Positions 38,695 to 50,600 of a DNA stretch of 64,000 nt are shown here, one piece after another. The stretch lies in the NCBI RefSeq assembly GCF_964204645.1, contig NC_134030.1, positions 14,224,447 to 14,288,446 on the forward strand, in the 5' to 3' direction. Under the pieces are notes generated by a model. That model ran no database searches and was not told where the DNA came from. It saw only the letters and a list, made by a program, of their open reading frames with translations. The number at the start of each line of letters is the position of its first letter. The stretch's first letter is position 1. The stretch is from Tubulanus polymorphus. Taxonomy: Eukaryota > Nemertea > Palaeonemertea > Tubulaniformes > Tubulanidae. The position numbers and the translations under genes were made by a program.

Positions 38695-40190
38695 TAATAA
38701 TGAAAACTTCTTTTTCTTCCCAACGAACTCGCTAGAAATTGATGAAATAGTAAAGAAATTCTCTGGAAATAAAGGTATTGGCATTGACGGGATTTCTATG
38801 GAAATAGTTAAATGATGTGATTAAATATCCACTACACATATATTCTACAATAGCCTACAATCTGGAGTGGCCCCTGCTGAACTAAAAATTGCTCGGGTGT
38901 GCGCTCTGTATAAAAACGGTGAATGCTATTCCTTTGACAATTATCGACCTCTATCTATTTTACCATGTTTTTCGAAGATACTAGAAAAACTCGTTCATAA
39001 ACGTTTAGCCGCTTTTTGTGATAAATTTGAAATTATTGATCACAACCAATTTGGATTACGGACAAACTATTCAACATCAATGGCATTAACTCGTACATCG
39101 TATAAAAGATAACAACGATTGGAATATTTTTGGATTTGTCTAAAGCTTTCGATACAGTGAATCACGGTATACTTTTGGAAAAACTTAACCATTATGGTAT
39201 TAAAGGCACGGCACTTAATTGGTTTCAAAATTACTTAGAAGGTCGCAAACAAACAGTTCAGATTAAAGATATCAAATCTACCGCTTTAGATATTGATATT
39301 GCAGTACCACAGGGCTATATTTTAGGTTCACTATTTATATTATTATATAAATGACTGTACTTGTGCATCCAATGTCCTAAAGTTCATTTTATTTGCTAAT
39401 GACACGAATGCTTTCTATATTGGTCATCTCATTGACCGCCTGAACGATACAATGAATATTGAACTTTCGAAACTTGTTTGGTGTGTGCCAACAAGTGATC
39501 AATTAATATTAGTAAGACTTATTATATTATATTTAGTAAAACTTTTGTTGGTAATGCAAAGATTTATATCGACGATCGTGAAATTGAACGTGTCCATACT
39601 ACTAATTTTTGGGGGGTTTTAATAGATGAAAAACGGTCATGGGATGATCACATAAAATCTATATGTAACAAATGTCACGTTTTGTTGGCGTTTTACATCG
39701 TGTTAAACACAAGTTGTCTTCCAATTCTTTACGTACCTCGTATTCATCCTTAATAGAGCCATATCTTCAATATTGTGATATTGTTGGGGGAAGAACTTCC
39801 GATTATAAACTGCCTCCATTAACAATCCTACGAAAACGTGCAGTCCGTTTGGTCAGCAAATCCGATTGTTTAGAACACACTGATCCTATTTTTGCTCAGT
39901 TAAATATACTAAAAATTAAGAATATGAACAAACTCCAACTAGCTATTTTTGTACATAAATTCGTCAGTTCAAAATTACCTAGAACCTTTAACAACTATTG
40001 GAACTTCAATTATCAAATTCATGCTAAACCTACGCGTAATAAATTAAAATTAAGATTGCCTTATTTTAAAACTGTAACTAGAAAATCTTCTGTTAAAATA
40101 TCCGATCCCCTATCAGAATCAATTCTAACAATACAAAGCGAACCTGCCCTTAAGCGTACCTGCATTAAATCATTATTCAGCACTTGGTAA
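38695..40190 (+). pseudogene. non-LTR retrotransposon reverse transcriptase, 5'-truncated and broken
   Basis: Successive frames give reverse transcriptase blocks in order: GNKGIGIDGIS near 38,770; ARVCALYKNGECYSFDNYRP near 38,900; FLDLSKAFDTVNH near 39,140 (first catalytic Asp); AVPQGYILGSLF near 39,300; LFANDTNAF near 39,400, where the usual ADD is AND; then WGVLIDEKRSWDDHI near 39,610; and a 172-codon C-terminal region to 40,190. The order fits a Jockey/CR1-group LINE. Endonuclease and ORF1 are missing. Several stops and frameshifts (for example 38,814, 39,110 and 39,352) and the altered catalytic motif show it is inactive. Confidence 0.85.
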
Positions 40191-40540
40191 ATTTTCATTC
40201 TATACAAACCTATGTTAATGTATAAAATGTGTAAACATTTTTTGTTTCGTTTCGCCTTTAATTACTTGTGTGCATGATGTGTGAGTGTGATGAATGTGGT
40301 GTGGGGTGTGGATGCTTCTGGGTGATATGGCCTAGACAGACCGTTTCAGTCTCTCCGTAAAGCCCCATTATACTGTTACATTTTTCTTCGTTTAATCATA
40401 CTTATTATATCGTCTAATAATGTGACATTTTACTGAAAATGAATTTCAATTTCAACAAATAAAACTTTTTTGTAATGAGGTTATCACATCTCTTTTAACC
40501 TTGGGCTTTTTTAACAATAAATTTCATTTAATTAAGCAGG
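40191..40540 (+). other. probable LINE 3' UTR
   Basis: Follows the reverse transcriptase stop. It includes a GTGTGTGAGTGTGATGAATG GT-rich block and then AT-rich sequence. The exact end is not visible. Confidence 0.4.
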
Positions 40541-42974
40541 TGATATGTGACGCATACGTGGCGTATAACGAAGAGGTAATAAAATTTAAGGAAATTGATA
40601 GCTTACGCTACGTTGTCTAATATTCCCAAACTGGCTGAAACACCCGGTTTTCTCAACTAATATTTAGAAGGTCCATTGACCTTTTGTACAATTTCAACTG
40701 TAGATATTGGTGGCAAACGGAGACTTCACTTTAGGCATACTCTTAAACATAGTTCATTAATGAGCCAACTAACTCATAAGGCTGATATTCAAACCCCTAA
40801 CATAGATACATGCCGTAGTCTGTCAACAAGTTATAACAATAAGTTATAACCTTGTTTTTATTGTTGATATGATATGATCTATTTTATCCACAGGAATTTT
40901 CATAATTAAGAAAATACAGTAGAAAATAATTGGTTGACACCATGCAAGCTTAAAAGCTGCACTGCCGCAAGTGCTATGACAAGGAACCCCAGTGAAAAAG
41001 AAATGTACAAAAACAAATGAATAAGGTGCGGTATTTTGTCATATATAAATCATAGGAATTTCAAAACTACGAAGTCCAGGAGAATCTGAAAATCCATGGC
41101 TTGTTATGTAAAACCTCTCAAAGGTTTGACGTTTTCATTTCATGATTTTATTTTTTTTATTAGTTCTGAGAGTAAGTTCTGTTAGCTCTTGGTGGCAAAA
41201 ATTGTAAACACTAGATATACACAGCTTGATATTTTGGTTATTAGGAGGGAGATAGGTGTTGGAATTAATGTGGAGAATTCCGTCCACTCGCTCTTAGCCG
41301 TTTAGAATGACTGGGAGAAAATGGGAAAAATTGCATTGAATTTTTCCCCATTCTATTAATCGATGCACATCACAGGGAAAGCCCTTTAGAAGGGTATAAC
41401 TTGAAAAGCCCTTTAGAAGGGCTTTACCAGTGGTGTCCTTATCAAGAACATGGTTGTGATTGTGCTGCCATGTGCTAGTGAGTCTTGCCATACCCATGCC
41501 ATGTATATCATCAAAGTCGAACATACCTAGTACTGCACAGTGGACCATGATTTCATCTTTATCAGCTGTTTATACGCTATTGCAAACCCGAGAACAAATC
41601 GATTTTCAATAGTAAAATGTCCTCAGTTGATCCTACTGGACACACGGTCCTTTATTTCATAGTAATGCCCCCCTTAAAAAAACGTTTACAATAATAACGA
41701 CATTGCAGTGCGCACTGAATGATTCGGTTCGGGGAATTGTTGACAGTGATTTGGCTGCATTATCATACGTCTTCGAGCGCGAAGAAGATGTTTATCTTTG
41801 AGTAAAATAAAGGTAAAAATCTTTCACCCCGGATGTATCACTTTTTAATGCAAATGATCGATTGCAAATTTAGAAAAATTGATGAAAATGATACGTGAGG
41901 GGATAGATTGGTGATAAGATCTTATATGAGACCATATTTTCTATAGAGATATGTATATATCATAAGCTAAATCAGATGTGTTAGTTGAACTTCATGCTTG
42001 ATTTAACTCACACTCTCGGTGCACCATTAGTCAGGTAACAACTAGACCTTCAGGTGAAACATTATCCAATAATACAGAGTACCCTCACTTACCACCGACA
42101 GCTACAATGCTGTATATCTATGTGTATCGCTATACTACTGCCCAGGTACGTAGCGATATGTGCAGGTAGAATTTGACACAAGATAATTATACCGTTATAA
42201 GTTTGGTTTACTCTGCAGTCAGTTATAGCTAAACTCTATAGGTTCTAGGTTGGTGGCTTCAGTCAACTCATTTCATTTATATGCGTGAGTTTCATTTTCA
42301 TCGGACCTACAGTTCACTGTACGTTAAGATTCAGTGGGTTAAACTGTGGGTTAATTAAACGACTGGAACCAAGTCCACATTTTTGATCCCAGAAATAGTC
42401 TTCTCACATTTTTGCATTTGTGCATTCGATCTTAGTTTGTTTCTGGTCCACAGGTGGGTTGAATTGTCATCATGACCTCACGGGTTTCATTTGATTGGGT
42501 TTATTTTGGCTACGCACTATCCTTGGAAGAATCTAACAATTTTATTTTATTTTCAAATGTGGGGTTATGAAAGGGTAGGGATAAACCGAATGAGCAAACG
42601 CAATAGAATCTGCTCAGGGGAATATGCTAGTCGCGTAGGCCATTTCATCGCAGTCTTATTATAATTTCCTTTAAACTCCATAAAATGGTGAAACTATTCT
42701 TATTCAAAAGGTGCTTGAGTGAACTTCGCGCTTACATAATTGAAGAGGGGGCTTAAATCAACTGTTAGTCGAAGTCGTATAACTCAGTAAAGTTTCAAAA
42801 TCGCCAGGGTATGATGTCTCTCACTGCGCTGTTGATTCGGCGTTTTGATTCAAATGATTTATTATGATTTATTTATAGTTGTCGAATAAACACTATAATC
42901 TGTGTAAACTGTAGATAAATGAAGAAATCCCACACTTCGAATTTGAAATTATATGATCAAATTTATTATTACGA
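40541..42974. other. host non-coding DNA
   Basis: A short duplicated hairpin AAAGCCCTTTAGAAGGG occurs twice at 41,380-41,425. No gene is supported. Confidence 0.45.
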
Positions 42975-43035
42975 AACCCCAACGTTTCGGCTGTTGACTA
43001 ACAGCCATCACCAGGTGGAATGACCAGAAAAACAA
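42975..43035. repeat. Penelope-type or foldback terminus
   Basis: AACGTTTCGGCTGTTGACTAACAGCCATCACCAGG contains a GGCTGTT..AACAGCC stem and the AACGTTTCGG end often seen at termini of Penelope-like and foldback repeats. Only one end is visible. Confidence 0.4.
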
Positions 43036-43158
43036 GTAACAAAGCATATAAACTCACAGGATCTAAAATAGAAGCAGTGTGTCAAAAACCAGTATTTAGC
43101 TGATTCCACTATGTGTCTCTTATGAATATCTTTGCAAGGATAAATAATGTAATCTATA

Positions 43159-43944
<786 letters not shown>

Positions 43945-44132
43945 AATCGGTCCTCCGTATTATTATGTGGAAACTTCGACGTACATAGTCATAAAATCAG
44001 TTACAGCAAACCTCCAGCTTAAATCTCGAACCACAAAATTGCCCCCTCTTAATAGTGAAGGTGATGATTTGAAAGAAATCATAGACTGGAAACCCGAGAA
44101 AAGGGAGCAATTTTCTATAGCACTTGGAGAGG

Positions 44133-44444
44133 AAAGCATTCTTAGCGACAATAAATAACAGAATTAAACCAGCAAAAAACAATTTGAAATAAAAAAGTTA
44201 GTTGATGTTACAAAAGAAATTGAACATAAAATATTGAAATTAGAAACGATAAAAACTAAATATGGAGATACAATATCAGCAAATTTAAGTTACTGTAGTG
44301 TTAGTACAACGCGAGAATTTTAAGTATTTTACCTGATAAATGGGCTTCATTGAGTACAGAGGAATTAAAAGATTTAGAAGGATTTAATATAATCTATCAT
44401 GGAAAAAATGAACACGATCATCATGATTTAGAAATTGTTGACTA
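44133..44444 (+). pseudogene. terminal gene 3, element B copy
   Basis: Homologous to the minus-strand gene 63,404-63,732 but lacks its start region, because element homology begins inside codon 5. It shares the NLSYC-VSTTREF block and the EELKDLEGF-IIYHGKN block and ends HHDLEIVD. A frameshift in the A-run near 44,178 and a TAA after REF (about 44,323) break it. No family recognised. Confidence 0.7.
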
Positions 44445-44605
44445 AATAAAAAACAAATAATGAAAAATAAAATAATGAAAAAAATAAAAATAATGAATAT
44501 CTAGAATCAGAAATGACTTATCTGGACAATTTAATTGCTCCGCATAGATAGACAAAAGTAGTGAGATATTCAATTAATTAAAAATGAAATTACTTTTCTG
44601 CTTTT

Positions 44606-46231
44606 TAGCGAACCTAGTTGGTCTTGTGCCAATATTGCTAGAAAGTGATGTTAACGAGCTACATTTTGAAACGGTGATAGACCCGGTCGTATTTCTTGTT
44701 GCAGATTATTCAAATAGCCTAATACTCGCTATTGTGCGAATTTCGTTGCGATGTGATTGATCTAAGCTGTAAAATTTTAGATAATTTGAAAATTTCCTTA
44801 GCTTTAATATAGTTTGACATGACCTGGAATGACCTAAGTCATGCATAATCATTAGCAGATGCGCATGCGCTTAACACTGTGTAGAATGACAGGAGGATCC
44901 TCGCTAAAATAGATCCATTTTGTAAAATATCAAGCTGTGTATTGACGATTACTGTTAAGAAAACAAATGGCGGAAAAGCACGTTACATTTTTATGCTTTG
45001 GTCACTGACTCTTGAAATAAGAGTACCGTCGACGTCAAGATACTCGAAGAAACCGTAGCGTATTAACTTCCACCAGTCGTCGGGTATGGTACATGTACGA
45101 GGGAGGGAGGTAAGTCTTCAGTTTCTCCTGATGAATTAACGAATCACAATGTATATCCAATAAAAAGACCTTCATTTTTTCATGACTGGACCTCGTTTGT
45201 AAAAAAAATGCCTGCTGAATCGGAATACAAACTTCTTTCAGCTATATCGTTTGCTACTATAGGTTATTAGGAGAAAAAAAATAATCTTCCACCCCTCCAC
45301 TTTTTACTCAATGGATTTGATGGCCTTGCGATTGCGCAATACCGATTAATGATGGCAGCACCAGCTTGCCAATTGAGAACTCTCCACATTTGCGGCTGTC
45401 CCTGAAGCTATTTTAATAGCGAATGTGCGATTACTGAATTATTTCCGAAAAAAGTTATAGAACATAATTAAAGACCTGATTTAGCGATATGAACGGTGGG
45501 TTTGAATTGCTTTGTCTTCTTATCTGTCGCTACAATGCGTGTTTGTGCATGAAAACAGTTTCTTCAATGATTTTGATAGAACATTGCACAGGCGTTTAAA
45601 ACATTTCTTGAGGGTGGCCAGGCTGAAATTTCGAGATGATACGAACGAACTTGTTATTTAGCGTAATTTAGCAACTCGCGATATTTGGTCATTTATTAGT
45701 TTGCTAGGGCAATGGAATACAGAAGCATCAGTAAAACATACATTTTCTCTTTTTTACCTTCAGGGCCTCTTGTTTAGGTAATGATCTGGCGAGTAGCAGT
45801 CATTAAACTTATAACAAAAATTACGACGTTCACGGGAAACCAAAACCTAGATACATGTACGACGGAACATCTGAACTATTCAAGATTCAAGTTATTGTAA
45901 AAAAATTAGCTTGTTATTTTGCAAAAAAATAAAACATTTTATTTTATATATATGAAGTGTTACCTCTCCATCTCACAGTTCTTTGTCAACTAAGCTTTGA
46001 TTATTACCCCCCCCCCCCTCCACCCCAATTTCAAATGCAAAGTTCAATGTTACCACAGGATTGACTGGTAAGATAAACAATACCAGACTTAATCTCTCGA
46101 TGAGATCTTCCTGACCAAGTACTTATTGGGACCAGGTCAGCAGCTACTTCTTTGAAAGCATATTTCGCTTTCTTCCTTTACTTCTCAGATTATCAAGTTG
46201 GGGAGCTTCTGGGCCATTGGTCCTTTATTTT
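44606..46231. mobile_element. 1.6-kb insertion in element B
   Basis: Present in element B but absent from the homologous position 63,255-63,275 of element A. Base composition is host-like. No coding frame, no clear inverted ends; a C13 run lies near 46,007. The type of element is unknown. Confidence 0.7.
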
Positions 46232-46239
46232 CTAAAATA

Positions 46240-46587
46240 TTAATCCATTTTTTATAGTGAACTTTGGAATTTCAACAGTAGTAGTTTCCGAATCATTAAT
46301 ATGATAAATTTTATTTGATTTTTATACCAACTACACCCAATCAAAATGAATAGAATTACAAATCCAGCTGCAAAATATAGATATTTATCAAATATTCTAT
46401 TATCAGAAGGAGTAGAAATAACAATATTTTCACCATTATCATTAACATTTTCATTATTTATTTTTTCTTTTTTAGCTTTTTTAAATTCTTTTGATTTAAT
46501 TCCTAATTAGATAGACCATTCAATTTGTTTCTGAGTTCTCGGTTTTTTCTTCACAATTAATTCCTTCAATTCTTCCATTTCGCTCAT
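46240..46587 (-). pseudogene. terminal gene 2, element B copy (basic membrane protein)
   Basis: Starts at ATG 46,587, preceded by AATAAATG, inside the 3' end of terminal gene 1 in another frame. The N-terminal part is lysine-rich (VKKKPRTQKQIEWS), then an acidic Asn-rich linker and one hydrophobic helix (about FAAGFVILFILIGCSWYK) near the C-terminus. Homologous to 62,911-63,253. A frame change near the end alters the last residues relative to the other copy. A basic N-terminus plus single membrane helix suggests a nucleic-acid- or capsid-associated membrane protein; the function is not known. Confidence 0.6.
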
Positions 46588-47134
46588 TTATTATACATGT
46601 AGAAAAATTTTTACTTTCAATATTTGAAAATGTTATAACTCCAATTGATAATAATGTCATAAATCCACCTAATTGAAATGATAAATTTCCAATCCATTTA
46701 TTTAATTCAGTCATAACTAAATAATAATTTTTTAAATCGAAATATAATTTATTTTCATCTTGAATTGGTAGCATATATTTACGTAATTTACTATAACCTT
46801 TTACTACATTTTCTGATATCGCGTCATTAATTCTAGCTATTCTCGCAGTTTCATGAATCTTAAATAATTTAATAATTTCATCTGATTTCATTGTATCTAA
46901 TTCATTATAAGTTAAATTTTTACTAATAAAACTTTTACATTTCCCAGATGCAATTAATATTTCTAAGTGATGTTTGCAATAAATATAATATTCACAATTA
47001 TTGTTTGTAGTAATATCATTTAAAGCACCATTATTATCTGGTGTTAATTTTGTTTCTGTTATACCCAAATCATCCAAAGTTTTTTCAATTGGAACATCAC
47101 TATTTTTAGATTTTCCTTTCTTTTCACCTCCCAT
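46520..47134 (-). CDS. terminal gene 1, element B copy, intact 204 codons
   Basis: Open from ATG 47,134 (preceded by GTTATATAAATG) to the stop at 46,520. The first 20 residues are lysine-rich (MGGEKKGKSKN), followed by a Cys/Tyr/His patch (CEYYIYCKHH), a helical middle part and one hydrophobic segment near residues 157-175 (SFQLGGFMTLLSIGVITFSN). The last 30 residues overlap gene 2 in another frame. The homologue at 62,372 is broken, so this copy shows the longer reading frame. Not matched to a known family. Position next to the tandem repeats and genome end suggests an accessory or end-linked role, which is inference. Confidence 0.65.
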   Translation of the reverse strand: MGGEKKGKSKNSDVPIEKTLDDLGITETKLTPDNNGALNDITTNNNCEYYIYCKHHLEILIASGKCKSFISKNLTYNELDTMKSDEIIKLFKIHETARIARINDAISENVVKGYSKLRKYMLPIQDENKLYFDLKNYYLVMTELNKWIGNLSFQLGGFMTLLSIGVITFSNIESKNFSTCIINERNGRIEGINCEEKTENSETN

Positions 47135-47139
47135 TTATA

Positions 47140-47440
47140 TAACAAAAAATTAATTGTGTTGTTGCAACTGATATTTAACTAGAATGTATCTAAAAATATA
47201 CTAGATTAACAAGCTAGTTGAAATATTATTGTTTCTATTTGATTTTTGTTTCAACTACCAATAACTAAAATTTAACTAGAATGTAACTAAAAATATACTA
47301 GATTAACAAGCTAGTTGGAATATTATTGTTTTTGTTTATTTCTTGTTGAATTTTATTTGATTTTTGTTTCAACTACCAATAACTAAAATTTAACTAGAAT
47401 GTCACTTAAAATATAATAGATTATCAAGATAGTTGAGTTT
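47140..47440 (-). repeat. inverted copy of terminal tandem repeats
   Basis: Three units containing CTAGAATGTAACTAAAAATA and AACAAGCTAGTTG, the reverse complement of 62,057-62,351. Confidence 0.85.
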
Positions 47441-47549
47441 CGATAAATTCATATTTAAAGGGGTGTTGTAATCGAAATAGTAATTTTGACCATTTATTAT
47501 TTTTCAATTTATCCATATATTTATTGTGTAAATCATGCGGAATAATATC
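47430..47549 (-). pseudogene. packaging ATPase C-terminal tail, element B
   Basis: Reverse complement of about 61,945-62,071: PHDLHN at the upper end and RLQHPFKYEF near the stop. Only about 40 codons remain before the junction with element A. Confidence 0.75.
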
Positions 47550-47633
47550 AGTAATTGGTAAATCAGGGTTTCAGGCCAGAGGGCGATAGGGCGACACACC
47601 ACTCATCACCACAAGTAATTTATTTTCTAATAA
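47550..47633 (+). repeat. left terminal inverted repeat of element A
   Basis: Begins AGTAATTGG and contains GTTTCA--CCAGAG and CGACACACC-CTCATCACCAC. It matches the reverse complement of 63,733-63,816 with gaps. It runs directly into the start of the first gene at 47,635. Confidence 0.75.
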
Positions 47634-47634
47634 A

Positions 47635-50600
47635 ATGGGAGACAGTGAGTACCAGACAGAAAAAAATGATGTTAATGAAAATCAATATTATTGTACATAT
47701 TGTAAAAAAAAAAATTGATAAATCTCATAAAGCACGACATGAAAAAACTGCAAATCATATAAAAAATGTTATAGATTTTGAAACTCCAGAAAATTCCAAT
47801 TAAAGAAAAGAACGATTAGAAAATATGAATGTGGATAAAATAAGATGTGAAGTAATGAATTTATAGCAAAAAGGAATTATAAAAGACATCTCGAATCACA
47901 AAAACACCATCAAAATTTGAGTAAAAATGTTTTAGGAACAGATTATTTTGATGATAAACCTCAACAAGCAAAAAACCAGTTTCAAAAACTAAATCTATTT
48001 CAAATAAACCTTACATGGAAAATGTTAGAAATTATATCGATTCACTAGAAATAAAAGATACAATTGAAATTTTAGAAACATTACGCAGTAAAATTGGGCC
48101 TGCAGCTATTATATTTAGATTTTTTAAAGGAGCAACAATAGAAGATTATAGTAAATTTATTGAAATCATGGAAAAAATACTAGATTTGGTAACAGATGTT
48201 GAATATCCAAAAATTAGTATTTCTGGAAAAGTAAGTTTTATCAAATCAGAAGAAAAAATGGATTATAATATTCAAACATACTCTGAAGAAATAATTTCAA
48301 AAACACAAATAAAAGAGAAATTAGAAAAAAATATTTCATGAATTTAAACGTCATATTAAGGAAAGATATTTTGAGAGTCCTGGTTTAACATTGAATGAAA
48401 TTATATTTTTAGATTTCAATATTTATAATACAAAAAGGAATAAAGCATCAAAAAGTAAAACAATGTTTAAAAATGATTCAAACTTTACCACAGAAAAGGA
48501 TATTTAAGCAACAAGTTATATCAAATTACCATTTACAACAAAAGCAGTAATAAATGTTCAAAATGAAGATAATAAATGTTTTCTATGGTCAATTATTAGT
48601 TGCTTACATCCAACAGAAGAACATGTTTATAGAATAACAGATTACCGGAAATATGAAACATTATATAAAACTGATCAATATCCTGTAACTATAAAAATGA
48701 TACCTAAAATAGAAAAAGTTGATAATTTAAAAATTAATGTATTCGAATTAATGCAATTACCAGAGACAAAAGGTGAAAACATTAAAGATTATACATTTTA
48801 ACAGAATATTATGATGATGAAAATGTTATAGATTTGTTATATTACAAAAACGATGAAAATGAACATTATATGTGGTTAAAACAAATAGATTTATTCTTTA
48901 GAAGAGGAAGTGATCATCATAATAAAATTTATCTATGTAGAAAATGTTTATCTAAATTTATTACTGGGAATGCGTAACTAAAACATAAAGAATTATGTGA
49001 TAATAAAGATTTTTGTAAATTAATAATGCCAACAAAAAAAGATTGTCAGTTGAAATTTACTAATCATAAATTTAAAAATATTGTTCCATTTGTAATTTAT
49101 TGGGATTTTGAATCGTTGAATAAAGAATTAACTGATCAAGATAGAAAAGAAATATATAATAAAAAGCAATTTTTAAAATCAATGGATTAAGGAAATGAGC
49201 TAAATGAAGATATAATTCAAGACCCACCAATTATAAATACAATTAAAAAGGTTCATCAAAGAGCTGCTGCTTATGGAATTTATATAAAATCAAATTATCC
49301 TGAATTATATGAAAGTCAATATATTTCTTTTAGAGGTGAAGATGTAGTTAATGATTTTTGTAATAAAATAATTGAATTAGAAAAAGATTTTGCAAAATTA
49401 TTAAACAAAAATAAATGTAATATCGTTATGACAAAAGAAGATGAAATTGATTTTAATTATGCAACTCATTGTTGTTACTGTGAAAAACGTTTTTATTCAT
49501 TTGATAAAAATGTTAGAGATCATGATCATTTAAATTCAGAATATCGTGGAGCTGCTCATGAAGATTGCAATTTACAAGCTAAGAAAGTTAATTTCGTACC
49601 AATATTATTTCATAATTTATCAGGCTATGATACCCATCTATTTATAAAATAATTATCAGGAAAATTGGGCGCAATTAATCAAGAAATAGAAGAATATAAT
49701 GCTATGAATGAAGCAAATGTAAGAAAATATGATTTTAAACTATTAGCTAAAACATCTGAAAATTATATTTCATTTCAATTTGGTTGCATTAGATTTTTAG
49801 ATTCTTATAGATTTCTAACAAGTTCATTAGATAATTTAGCAAAAAGTTTAGTTGATAATGATTTTATAATGACTCGACATTATTCCCCAAATGAACAAGA
49901 TTTTAAATCATTGACATATAAAGGCGCAATTCCTTTTCATTTTTCGCAATTCATTTTATAAAACACATGATGATTTTAATGTAACAGAATTATTAAAAGA
50001 ACAATTTTATGATCAATTAAAAGAGGAGTATGTGAAAGATGAAGTGTTTAATAGAACATAAAATATTTGGAATCACTTTAAGATAAAAAATCATGGTGAA
50101 TTAGTAGATTTATACTTAAAATCAGATGTTATGATATTGGCTGACATATTTGAAAATTTTAGAGAAGTTAATTTAAATCATTTTAATGTTGATCCCTGTT
50201 ATTGTTATTCAAGTCCTGGTTTAACTTGGCAATGTGGTTTAAATTATACAAATGTAGAATTAGATTTATTAAAAGAACCAGACATGGTTTTATTATTTGA
50301 AAAATCAATTAGAAGATGAAAATGATGATAAAAGTTATTGGGAAGTGCAATTATGGGTTTAAAAGATGAAGCACCAATTGGTTATTTCTTTGTAGTTGAT
50401 TTAGAATATCCTGATAACATAAAGTTTAAAACAAGAAACTGACCATATTGCCCAGAACATTTAGCCGCAGATGATAGTTATTTAAGTGAATACCAGAAGA
50501 AAATAAAACCGAAAGATCATGATTTTACAGAAAAATTAATACTTAATCAAAATAATAAATACAATTATATTGCTCATTATAGAATGTTAAAATCTAAAAC

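Larger units (their letters stand above)
44116..47549 (-). mobile_element. element B: inverted partial copy of Polinton right end
   Basis: 44,116-44,605 and 46,232-47,549 are together the reverse complement of about 61,940-63,720, including the ATPase 3' end, the tandem repeats and the three terminal genes. The tip equivalent to 63,733-63,816 is missing: homology stops at GAAAGCATTCTTAGCG near 44,133. The copies are diverged by scattered substitutions and indels, so this is an old duplicate and not an assembly mirror. The inner edge joins element A at about 47,549. Confidence 0.85.

Noticed and set aside
43967-44158. 63-codon frame between the CTG array and element B
   Set aside because: It crosses the element boundary near 44,133 and has no recognisable domain.
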